Assembly: GCF_016464375.1 (NCBI RefSeq)
Contig: NZ_JADDIU010000012.1
Coordinates: 57,542-121,541 of the forward strand
Origin: Bacillus renqingensis
Lineage (GTDB): Bacteria; Bacillota; Bacilli; Bacillales; Cytobacillaceae
Direction: 5' to 3'
DNA: 64,000 nucleotides
Below the pieces are notes generated by a model. The model saw only the letters and a program-made list of their open reading frames with translations, ran no database searches and was not told the DNA's origin. Positions 8,536-15,358 of the stretch are shown piece by piece. The translations under genes and the position numbers were made by a program. Numbering within the stretch: the first letter of the stretch is position 1; every line of letters begins with the position of its first letter.

Positions 8536-8736
8536 ATGCCAAAAATGAAAACACACCGCGGCGCTGCAAAGCGTTTCAAAAAGACTGGATCTGGTAAATT
8601 AAAGCGTGACCACGCTTATACTAGCCACTTATTTGCTAACAAATCAACAAAGGCAAAACGTAAACTACGTAAATCGGATGTTGTTTCATCTGGTGATTAC
8701 AAACGCATTCGTTCATTATTATCTGACATGAAGTAA
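8536..8736 (+). CDS. rpmI: 50S ribosomal protein L35
   Basis: This very basic 66-aa protein of the large ribosomal subunit begins [20 protein letters not shown], the L35 signature. AAGGAGG lies 8 nt before the ATG. It lies 16 nt after infC and 19 nt before rplT in the standard infC-rpmI-rplT operon. Confidence 0.98.
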   Translation: MPKMKTHRGAAKRFKKTGSGKLKRDHAYTSHLFANKSTKAKRKLRKSDVVSSGDYKRIRSLLSDMK

Positions 8737-8755
8737 TTTCTAGGAGGGAAAATCA

Positions 8756-9115
8756 ATGCCACGTGTAAAAGGCGGTACAGTTACCCGCAGACGTCGTAAA
8801 AAAGTTCTTAAATTAGCTAAAGGTTATTTTGGTTCAAAACATACATTATACAAAGTTGCAAACCAACAGGTGATGAAATCATTACAATATGCTTATCGTG
8901 ACCGTCGTCAGAAAAAGCGCGATTTCCGCAAACTTTGGATTACTCGTATTAACGCAGCTGCCCGCATGAACGGTCTTTCTTACAGCCGTTTAATGCACGG
9001 ATTAAAGCTTGCCGGTATCGAAGTAAACCGCAAGATGCTTGCTGAATTAGCAATAAGCGATGCAAATGCGTTCAATCAATTAGCAGAATCAGCTAAAGCA
9101 CAATTAAACAAGTAA
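8756..9115 (+). CDS. rplT: 50S ribosomal protein L20
   Basis: This 119-aa L20 starts [22 protein letters not shown] and contains the [21 protein letters not shown] signature region. It is an early 50S assembly protein and, in B. subtilis, the feedback repressor of this operon through the infC leader. AGGAGGG precedes the ATG. A terminator follows at 9126. Confidence 0.98.
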   Translation: MPRVKGGTVTRRRRKKVLKLAKGYFGSKHTLYKVANQQVMKSLQYAYRDRRQKKRDFRKLWITRINAAARMNGLSYSRLMHGLKLAGIEVNRKMLAELAISDANAFNQLAESAKAQLNK

Positions 9116-9125
9116 TTTTTATAAT

Positions 9126-9156
9126 AGCCGTTCTCTTTGATGAGGATGGCTTTTTC
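9126..9156 (+). terminator. Intrinsic terminator of the infC operon
   Basis: A 10-bp stem with two G-U pairs (9126-9135 with 9142-9151) is followed by T5. Confidence 0.8.
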
Positions 9157-9176
9157 TATAAAGGAGAGTTTTAACC

Positions 9177-9614
9177 ATGGAATATAACTTAAAGGTTAAA
9201 TTAATACATAAGGATGCACTATTACCATTCCGAGCTAATCCGGGAGATGCGGGATTAGATTTGTTTGCCGCAGAAGAAAAGCTGATAAAACCCGGAGAAG
9301 CAGAGTTGATTAGCACAGGCATAATGTTAGAGCTTCCCGAAGGAACTGAAGCCCAAGTAAGGCCAAGGAGCGGCTTAGCATTAAAACATTCCGTCACAGT
9401 ATTAAATAGCCCGGGAACGATTGATGAAGGGTATAGGGGGGAAGTTAAAATAATATTAATCAATCATGGGAAGGAAGATTTTAAGGTAGAAAAACATATG
9501 AGAATAGCCCAAATGGTGATTGCCCCTGTTGCAATAGTACATATCACTCAGGTTGAAGAGTTAGCTGATTCCGCGAGAGGTGCAGGAGGCTTTGGTTCCT
9601 CTGGTATAAAATAG
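9177..9614 (+). CDS. dut: Trimeric dUTP diphosphatase
   Basis: This enzyme hydrolyses dUTP to dUMP, keeping uracil out of DNA and feeding thymidylate synthesis. The 145-aa protein carries the conserved motifs in order: GDAGLDLFA (motif I), [10 protein letters not shown] (II), [14 protein letters not shown] (III), RIAQMVIAP (IV) and [10 protein letters not shown] (V, the C-terminal lid). The ATG follows AAGGAGAG. It lies just after the rplT terminator with no obvious promoter of its own. B. subtilis has no dut at this place, so it marks the left edge of a variable pocket. Confidence 0.95.
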   Translation: MEYNLKVKLIHKDALLPFRANPGDAGLDLFAAEEKLIKPGEAELISTGIMLELPEGTEAQVRPRSGLALKHSVTVLNSPGTIDEGYRGEVKIILINHGKEDFKVEKHMRIAQMVIAPVAIVHITQVEELADSARGAGGFGSSGIK

Positions 9615-9689
9615 AAATATAAACAGGATGATACTTTACAATCGAAAAACCACTCTTGTAAATAACAATATTGACGGCATTCAATTTGT

Positions 9690-9819
9690 CTGTTGATTTC
9701 CGTTCCGGGCACAAGATTCCTCGGGGAGGAAGTCGAGCCTCCTCGGCGTTCCGCCTGTGGGGTCTCGACTTTTCCTCTACATCTCGCAGGAGTCAAGCGC
9801 CCTCCACTCCAATCAACAG
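9690..9819. repeat. Dispersed repeat, second family
   Basis: The 130-bp element is bounded by perfect 9-bp inverted ends, CTGTTGATT (9690-9698) and AATCAACAG (9811-9819). Inside are GTCGAG...CTCGAC and a GC-rich centre (GCCTCCTCGGCGTTCCGCC), in sharp contrast with the AT-rich flanks. I recall similar TTGATTTCCGTTCC...CCACTCCAATCAA elements in other Bacillus genomes. It has no coding capacity; the overlapping minus-strand frame is a shadow. Confidence 0.7.
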
Positions 9820-10233
9820 TGTGTAAAAATCAAAATGGCAGATTAACATAGCCTATTATGTGCTGTAAATGCATCTTGCGGCTTCAATTATAATAGGGAC
9901 TGACACTTGAAACTAAACCGGTTTATTCACAAAATTGTTGAAATTTTTAGTAGAGACAAAATGATAATGATCTATAATGTGATATAATTTTACCAGAATG
10001 GAGGTGACAAAATGTCAATAAAGCAATAAATATACTCATTACTTTTCAAATTTAGATTTCTTTCTATTAAATCTGCAACCTTCCCCTTTAAATTTATCCT
10101 CATTTTACCCCCACTATCATGTCGCTTTTAATATTTTCCTGTTAAAATGCAGCAGGCAATCATTTAATTATTAATGAGAATAAATGGGAATGTTGCCAGT
10201 TAAATCAAATTTTCTAAAAAAGGAGATTAACTT
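9820..10233. other. AT-rich spacer without a clear gene
   Basis: About 410 bp. It contains two TATAAT-like boxes (9973-9978 and 9984-9989) and a perfect Shine-Dalgarno GGAGGTGA at 10000-10007. A five-codon frame follows (ATG at 10012, stop at 10029). On the minus strand a 37-codon frame runs from 10103 to 9990 behind GGGGGT. Neither can be called a gene from sequence alone. No known RNA family was recognised. Confidence 0.4.
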
Positions 10234-10563
10234 ATGGGCCACGATATTTCCGGATACAATAAAGCAGGAGAAGAAATCGCTTATGCACGTTTTAGCATGG
10301 GAAATTATAATGCTGCCATACTGTACAGTTTACTAGATGCAGATCAATTCAATGCAGGGGTTAGTGGATCAGGCGGCGGTTCAACTTTTTCAATACAACA
10401 AATTAAAAAAGCTTTGAATACCTACAGTCAATTCTCTGATAATGATAACTCCCTATCAGATGATGATTCCTTAACTTGGGATGAAAAACAAATTAAAAGA
10501 TTTATATTAAACTGTTTAGCAACCGCACAAAAAGAAGGAAGTGTGAAAATTCTTTTTGGCTAA
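10234..10563 (+). CDS. Hypothetical protein, 109 aa
   Basis: I do not recognise a named family. The ATG follows AAAAAAGGAG with good spacing, and the product has normal codon use, so it is likely real. It begins MGHDISGYNKAGEEIAYARF, has a glycine-rich turn SGSGGGSTFS at about residues 46-55, an acidic serine/aspartate stretch (DNDNSLSDDDS) and a lysine-rich C-terminus. There is no signal peptide and no membrane span. It is isolated in an AT-rich accessory pocket between dut and the antitoxin-nuclease gene, which suggests acquisition by transfer. Confidence 0.6.
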   Translation: MGHDISGYNKAGEEIAYARFSMGNYNAAILYSLLDADQFNAGVSGSGGGSTFSIQQIKKALNTYSQFSDNDNSLSDDDSLTWDEKQIKRFILNCLATAQKEGSVKILFG

Positions 10564-10642
10564 TAACCTCCTTCAATATACAGAAATCCTTTTATAAAAA
10601 TAGCCCCAAGCCATGTTTAGTACGTAACACAGCTTGTTAAAA

Positions 10643-10680
10643 AGGAGAAGCAAGTATCCGGTAATGGAATACTTGCTTCA
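10643..10680 (-). terminator. Terminator of the Uma2 fusion gene
   Basis: An 11-bp perfect stem (10647-10657 with 10669-10679) is followed on the minus strand by CCTTTTT. The TGA stop of the minus-strand gene (10680-10678) lies inside the stem. Confidence 0.75.
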
Positions 10681-11415
10681 ATTTACTCTAAAAATCCTGC
10701 TGATTTCTGCACTAAGTCCATTAAAAATGAATGATTGTGCCGCCTCGTTATTTTTATAGGTGGTATTATTGCTAATATTATTGTCCTCAAAGAGATAGAC
10801 AGTGACTTCCTTGTTGTCGGGATTCACAATCCAGTATTCGTTCACCCCGCAAGACATATAGAGATCAAGCTTTTTAATAAGGTCCTTTCTTTTTGTACTC
10901 TTTGAAAGTACTTCTACGACAAGTGACGGGACCCCTTTGTAATAGTCATCTTCGTTTAATTTTTCCTCCAGGTCGCAAATAATCATGATATCAGGCTGTA
11001 CAATATTTATATTTTCTGGCGTTCTTCTCAGCTCAATATCGTATGGGGCAACCATTGGTGTACAATTTGTCCCTTGGAAAAAGTTATAGAAAATGCCGAA
11101 TAATTCGGTTATAGCTATTTGATGAGCTGTCCTCGGAGAAGCAAGCAAGTAGATTTCCCCATCAATATATTCGTATCTTTCGTCAGATTCCTGTTGCAAT
11201 ACAAGAAACTCTTCATAAGTGGCTTTCTTTCCATCAAAGCTATATTCTGACGCTTTTTCATATACTTTATCCGGCTGGGCAACGCTAGGAGTTTCTTTAA
11301 CCGCTGTTAGTTTGGCAATTTTTGTGCCGTTTCGGGTAATGATAATATCCTCTTGTGCCGCAAGCATTAAATACTTTCCAAAATTATTTTGCAATTCGGT
11401 CGAGTTAATGATCAA
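10678..11415 (-). CDS. Phd/YefM-type antitoxin domain fused to Uma2 nuclease
   Basis: The 245-aa protein joins two domains. Residues 1-40 (IINSTELQNNFGKYLMLAAQ, then EDIIITRNGTKIAKLTAV) look like the DNA-binding N-terminus of a Phd/YefM antitoxin. Residues about 66-243 form a Uma2 (DUF820) domain of the PD-(D/E)XK nuclease fold, with YEYIDGEIYLLASP, Asp142 in PDIMIICD, Glu168 in LVVEVLS and KKLDLYMSCGVNEYWIVNP. Active-site residues appear intact. It starts at TTG 11415 behind GGAGGTG. No partner toxin lies beside it. A palindrome sits at its promoter. Biological role is unknown; defence or self-regulation are guesses. Confidence 0.85.
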   Translation of the reverse strand: MIINSTELQNNFGKYLMLAAQEDIIITRNGTKIAKLTAVKETPSVAQPDKVYEKASEYSFDGKKATYEEFLVLQQESDERYEYIDGEIYLLASPRTAHQIAITELFGIFYNFFQGTNCTPMVAPYDIELRRTPENINIVQPDIMIICDLEEKLNEDDYYKGVPSLVVEVLSKSTKRKDLIKKLDLYMSCGVNEYWIVNPDNKEVTVYLFEDNNISNNTTYKNNEAAQSFIFNGLSAEISRIFRVN

Positions 11416-11440
11416 TTTTTAACACCTCCGACAATAGTTA

Positions 11441-11461
11441 AAATAGCTAATTTAGCTATTT
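11441..11461. promoter_or_regulatory. Palindromic operator of the antitoxin-Uma2 gene
   Basis: A perfect 10-bp inverted repeat AAATAGCTAA with a 1-bp centre lies just downstream of the minus-strand -10 element (TATAAT, plus-strand 11464-11469; weak -35 TTCCTA at 11492-11487, 17-bp spacing). It would cover the start of transcription. Phd-family antitoxins usually bind such sites to repress their own genes, so self-repression is likely but inferred. Confidence 0.6.
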
Positions 11462-11563
11462 CTATTATATATAATAATTTGTATTTTAGGAATTAGAAAA
11501 GAGATATTTTGAAAAAAACGAAGTAACTTATCAAAGGCAATAAAATAGCGAATAGCGAAATAT

Positions 11564-11593
11564 TTGTAAAAATATTCTGGGCTTCGATATAAT
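11564..11593 (+). promoter_or_regulatory. Promoter of the M42 peptidase gene
   Basis: TTGTAA at 11564-11569 and TATAAT at 11588-11593 are 18 bp apart. Confidence 0.6.
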
Positions 11594-11629
11594 TAATATG
11601 GTTACATACATAAAAAAGGAGGTAAATAA

Positions 11630-12715
11630 ATGGCAAAGTTAGATGAAACATTGACCATGCTGAAGGAGTTAACCGATGCAAGGGGAATTCCCGGCAATGA
11701 ACGTGAAGTGCGTGAGGTTATGAAGAAATACATAGAGCCATATGCGGATGAAATCACGACGGACGGTCTTGGTAGCTTGATTGCAAAGAAGGTCGGCAAA
11801 GTTGACGGTCCGAAAATTATGGTGGCTGGTCATTTAGATGAGGTTGGCTTCATGGTGACACAAATCGATGATAAAGGGTTCTTACGTTTCCAACCGGTCG
11901 GCGGCTGGTGGGGGCAGGTTATGCTTGCACAGCGCGTTACGATTGTCACGAAAAAAGGCGATGTTACCGGAATTATCGGCTCAAAACCACCACATGTTTT
12001 ATCGGCAGAGCAGCGTAAAAAACCAATCGAAATCAAAGATATGTTCATTGATATCGGTGCTTCCAGCCGTGAAGAGGCTTCAGAATGGGGCGTGCGTCCT
12101 GGCGATATGGTTGTACCGTACTTCGAATTTACCGTGATGAACAACGATAAAATGCTGTTGGCCAAAGCTTGGGATAATCGTATCGGCTGTGCTATAGCCA
12201 TTGATGTCTTAAAGCAATTAAAAGATGTGGAGCACCCAAACATTGTTTATGGGGTCGGGAATGTTCAAGAAGAAGTTGGGCTTCGCGGAGCCAAGACAGC
12301 AACTTATAAAATTGAGCCGGATATTGGCTTTGCTGTTGACGTTGGGATTGCCGGTGATACCCCTGGAATAACCGAAAAAGAATCCATGAGCAAAATGGGC
12401 AAAGGTCCGCAAATTATTGTCTATGATGCATCCATGGTAAGTCACAAAGGGTTGCGTGATTTCGTTACGGATGTTGCGGATGAACTGAATATTCCATACC
12501 AATTTGAAGCGATTCCTGGCGGCGGAACAGATGCAGGTTCTATCCATTTGGTGCATAACGGTGTACCAGCGCTTTCGATCGCAATAGCAACCCGTTATAT
12601 TCATTCACATGCTGCAATGCTTCACCGCGATGACTTCGAAAATGCTGTGAAATTGCTTGTTGAAGTGGTCAAGCGTCTTGGCCGTGAAACGGTTGATAAG
12701 ATTACGTTTGAATAA
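11630..12715 (+). CDS. ysdC: M42-family aminopeptidase (YsdC-like)
   Basis: This predicted cytosolic, cobalt- or zinc-dependent aminopeptidase or deblocking peptidase has 361 aa. Metal-ligand and catalytic segments of the M42 family are visible: [11 protein letters not shown] (His68, Asp70), AWDNRIGC near residue 183, [13 protein letters not shown] near 210, [11 protein letters not shown] near 237 and [14 protein letters not shown] near the C-terminus, plus GGGTDAG. A strong AAAAGGAGG precedes the ATG. In B. subtilis ysdC follows ysdA-ysdB; those are absent here and the accessory pocket takes their place. Confidence 0.93.
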   Translation: MAKLDETLTMLKELTDARGIPGNEREVREVMKKYIEPYADEITTDGLGSLIAKKVGKVDGPKIMVAGHLDEVGFMVTQIDDKGFLRFQPVGGWWGQVMLAQRVTIVTKKGDVTGIIGSKPPHVLSAEQRKKPIEIKDMFIDIGASSREEASEWGVRPGDMVVPYFEFTVMNNDKMLLAKAWDNRIGCAIAIDVLKQLKDVEHPNIVYGVGNVQEEVGLRGAKTATYKIEPDIGFAVDVGIAGDTPGITEKESMSKMGKGPQIIVYDASMVSHKGLRDFVTDVADELNIPYQFEAIPGGGTDAGSIHLVHNGVPALSIAIATRYIHSHAAMLHRDDFENAVKLLVEVVKRLGRETVDKITFE

Positions 12716-12724
12716 GATTTTTCT

Positions 12725-12758
12725 ATCCCTGGTGCTTCGGATTCCAGGGATTTTTTTT
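12725..12758 (+). terminator. Terminator of the M42 peptidase gene
   Basis: ATCCCTGG at 12725-12732 pairs with CCAGGGAT at 12744-12751, followed by a T tract. Confidence 0.85.
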
Positions 12759-12764
12759 AAAAAT

Positions 12765-12802
12765 AGTTTAAAATAAAAACTGCCGATCCAATGATCGACA
12801 GT
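12765..12802 (-). terminator. Terminator of sspI
   Basis: ACTGTCGATC and GATCGGCAGT (plus-strand 12793-12802 and 12779-12788) form a 10-bp stem, followed on the minus strand by TTTTATTT. Confidence 0.75.
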
Positions 12803-12813
12803 CTACAAACCGC

Positions 12814-13023
12814 TTACCGCTTTAACCCGCTTTCAAGAGTATCAAGCATTTCTTTTTTCTCATTTTCAGAAGAATTTTGCCAAATGACTTCAAATAAGAC
12901 ACCCAAACCAGGCAGCATTTTTTCCTCGCCGCTTTGAATCGCATCAACAATTGTATCTTCCAACTGATCTTGAGTATTCCCGGAAACATTGTGAATAACG
13001 GCATTGCGCAAATTTAAATCCAT
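12814..13023 (-). CDS. sspI: Small acid-soluble spore protein I
   Basis: SspI is a minor SASP made in the forespore. The 69-aa product [20 protein letters not shown]... is nearly the B. subtilis sequence, including [20 protein letters not shown]. The ATG at 13023 follows AAAGGAGTGG; longer upstream frames have no ribosome binding site. A sigma-G promoter is expected, but I could not identify a convincing one. It is transcribed away from ysgA, with which it shares a 114-bp spacer. Confidence 0.96.
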   Translation of the reverse strand: MDLNLRNAVIHNVSGNTQDQLEDTIVDAIQSGEEKMLPGLGVLFEVIWQNSSENEKKEMLDTLESGLKR

Positions 13024-13137
13024 CCTAATCCACTCCTTTATAACAATCTTTTCACTCATATGATTTTCAACTTTTGCTGTTATTATGTACTTTAGATATA
13101 ATATTAGAAGCAAAAGTATTTATAAGGGGAAAGAGTA

Positions 13138-13890
13138 TTGAAATACATCCAATCATTACAAAACGCACAAGTGAAGCAGTGGAAGAAGCTGTTAACCAAA
13201 AAAGAACGTGACAGATCCGGTACTTTTTTAATCGAAGGCTTCCATTTAGTTGAAGAAGCACTCAAAGAAGAGCAGGTTATAGAGGTAATCGTCTCGGAAA
13301 AAATCGGGCTGCCGCCGCGTCTTGATAGCGGAACGGCAATGGTTACGATGGTTACGGAAGAAATAGCTAATTTACTGTCAGATACAGAGACGCCACAGGG
13401 CATCTATGCCGTCTGCCACAAGCCGAAGAAAGATCCGGAGCTTTCGGCCGCCAAAACTTTTTTGTTGATTGATGCTGTTCAGGACCCGGGTAACCTCGGA
13501 ACGATGATCCGCACAGCTGATGCCGCAGGAATTGATGCGGTCATTGTCGGCCGTGGCAGCGTGGATCTTTACAATGCAAAAGTTCTAAGATCGGCCCAAG
13601 GAAGTCATTTTCACCTGCCGATCATCAGAGGGGATTTAGAGGGATGGATTCCACGGTTGAAAGAAAAAAATATTCCCGTCTACGGCACAGCACTTGAAAG
13701 GGCAGCCACCTATACGGATATTCCAGCAGCAGATTCATTTGCTTTAATGGTTGGGAATGAGGGCAGCGGTGTCAATAAAGAGCTGCTTATCCATACAACG
13801 GCAAACCTGTATATTCCGATTTACGGCAAGAGTGAATCACTCAATGTTGCCGTTGCGACCGGAATCCTGTTATATTATTTAAAAAAATAG
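13138..13890 (+). CDS. ysgA: TrmH/SpoU-family RNA 2'-O-methyltransferase
   Basis: This predicted ribosomal RNA methyltransferase has 250 aa. The N-terminal substrate-binding domain starts QSLQNAQVKQWKKLLTKKERDRSG. The C-terminal SPOUT knot has all three motifs: VQDPGNLGTMIRTADAAG (motif 1), LMVGNEGSGV (motif 2) and SLNVAVATGILLYY (motif 3). Translation starts at TTG 13138 behind AAGGGGA. It lies upstream of pheS as in B. subtilis. The exact target nucleotide cannot be read from the sequence. Confidence 0.92.
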   Translation: MKYIQSLQNAQVKQWKKLLTKKERDRSGTFLIEGFHLVEEALKEEQVIEVIVSEKIGLPPRLDSGTAMVTMVTEEIANLLSDTETPQGIYAVCHKPKKDPELSAAKTFLLIDAVQDPGNLGTMIRTADAAGIDAVIVGRGSVDLYNAKVLRSAQGSHFHLPIIRGDLEGWIPRLKEKNIPVYGTALERAATYTDIPAADSFALMVGNEGSGVNKELLIHTTANLYIPIYGKSESLNVAVATGILLYYLKK

Positions 13891-13901
13891 GCGAAACTTG
13901 T

Positions 13902-13930
13902 TTGAAAGGTTCGGAAAATTATTATATAAT
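13902..13930 (+). promoter_or_regulatory. Sigma-A promoter of pheS-pheT
   Basis: TTGAAA at 13902-13907 and TATAAT at 13925-13930, 17 bp apart, directly precede the T-box leader. Confidence 0.85.
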
Positions 13931-13940
13931 AGTGAACAAT

Positions 13941-14220
13941 ATTGAAAAACGATGACGGAGGAAAGTATCATACTCGGTTGACCATTTAGGGAGAGAGTGT
14001 CCTGACTGGAAGCACTCTTATGGAATAGGTATGAGAAGTTCACCTCCAGAGTTGGCATCGGGACCACAATTAAAAGCGAAGTCCGCTTCCGCTTTTTGTG
14101 TAAAGATGCATCGGTGAGAAGCCGTTATCCGAATGAAGTGAACACTAGTGTAATACATAGGTGTTTATAAGGGTGGTACCGCGACTGTAACCTCGTCCCT
14201 TTTTAGGGATGGGGTTTTTT
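13941..14220 (+). ncRNA. T-box leader (phenylalanine) of pheST
   Basis: The T-box core AAGGGTGGTACCGCGA lies at about 14169-14184. The terminator is CCTCGTCCCT (14191-14200) pairing with AGGGATGGGG (14205-14214), then T6. The specifier codon is TTC at 14039-14041 in GAGAAGTTCACC, fitting phenylalanine. An AGTA-type bulge (AAAGTATC) is present on the 5' side of Stem I. Uncharged tRNA-Phe should allow readthrough into pheS. Confidence 0.95.
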
Positions 14221-14233
14221 ATTTTTTGCAAGT

Positions 14234-14246
14234 GGTGCCTGACACC
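14234..14246 (-). repeat. GGTGTCAGGCACC motif, copy 1
   Basis: GGTGCCTGACACC on the plus strand lies between the T-box terminator and the pheS ribosome binding site. It is a single half of the motif that forms long hairpins at 34270 and 39477. Confidence 0.75.
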
Positions 14247-14268
14247 AAATTAAAAGGAGGAAAAGTTC

Positions 14269-15306
14269 ATGCAAGAGCGTTTGAAGGAATTGCAGGCAGA
14301 AGCGGTTCAAAAGGTGGAACAGTCTGCAAGCTTAAAAGAATTGAATGACATCCGTGTTGCTTACTTAGGGAAAAAAGGTCCGATTACCGAAGTATTAAGA
14401 GGGATGGGAAAGCTTTCGGCAGAGGAGCGTCCGGTGATGGGAGCACTTGCCAATGAAGTAAGGGAGGCTATTACGGCGAAAATCGAAGCGAAACAAGCAG
14501 AGCTCGAGGAAGCAGCAGTCCAAGCGAAATTAGCATCCGAAACTATCGATGTAACCTTGCCAGGCCGCCCGGTGAAAGTAGGGAATCATCACCCGCTGAC
14601 AAAAATCATTGAAGAAATTGAAGATTTATTTATCGGTATGGGCTATGAGGTAGCAGAGGGTCCAGAGGTGGAGCAGGATTATTATAACTTTGAAGCCCTC
14701 AACTTGCCAAAAGGACACCCAGCTCGCGACATGCAGGATTCTTTTTATATCACGGAAGAAATCTTATTACGCACCCATACTTCACCTGTACAAGCACGGA
14801 CAATGGAACAGCATCAAGGCAAAGGTCCAATCAAAATTATTTGCCCAGGGAAAGTGTATCGCCGCGACAATGACGATGCAACACACTCACATCAATTCAT
14901 GCAAATTGAGGGGTTGGTTGTCGGCGAAGATATTCGTATGAGTGACCTAAAAGGGACATTAGAGGTGTTTGCTAAGAAACTATTCGGCGAGGACCGCGAA
15001 ATTAGACTGCGCCCAAGCTTTTTCCCATTTACGGAGCCATCCGTTGAAATGGATATTTCCTGTAAAATGTGCGGTGGGCACGGCTGCAGCGTTTGTAAGC
15101 ATACTGGCTGGATTGAAATTCTTGGCGCCGGTATGGTCCATCCAAACGTCCTTGAAATGGCTGGCTATGATTCAAAAAAATACACAGGATTTGCCTTCGG
15201 GATGGGTCCTGAACGGATTGCCATGTTAAAATACGGGATTGATGATATCCGTCATTTCTATACAAATGATGTACGCTTCTTAAAACAGTTTGCGGTGGAA
15301 GAATAA
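14269..15306 (+). CDS. pheS: Phenylalanyl-tRNA synthetase alpha chain
   Basis: This is the catalytic subunit of the alpha2-beta2 enzyme. The 345-aa protein has an N-terminal coiled-coil tRNA-binding arm (about residues 1-90) and a class II core with [22 protein letters not shown] (motif 1-2 region), [19 protein letters not shown] and motif 3 [27 protein letters not shown] precedes the ATG. It forms an operon with pheT 52 nt downstream; a 7-bp inverted repeat (GCTTCAG/CTGAAGC) lies between them without a T tract. Confidence 0.98.
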   Translation: MQERLKELQAEAVQKVEQSASLKELNDIRVAYLGKKGPITEVLRGMGKLSAEERPVMGALANEVREAITAKIEAKQAELEEAAVQAKLASETIDVTLPGRPVKVGNHHPLTKIIEEIEDLFIGMGYEVAEGPEVEQDYYNFEALNLPKGHPARDMQDSFYITEEILLRTHTSPVQARTMEQHQGKGPIKIICPGKVYRRDNDDATHSHQFMQIEGLVVGEDIRMSDLKGTLEVFAKKLFGEDREIRLRPSFFPFTEPSVEMDISCKMCGGHGCSVCKHTGWIEILGAGMVHPNVLEMAGYDSKKYTGFAFGMGPERIAMLKYGIDDIRHFYTNDVRFLKQFAVEE

Positions 15307-15358
15307 ATAAATGCTTCAGACCCTAGGCGCTGAAGCCGGATAATAGGAGGTTAACAAA

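Noticed and set aside
9548..9796. 82-aa minus-strand frame
   Set aside because: It lies across the end of dut and the GC-rich repeat, with no ribosome binding site.
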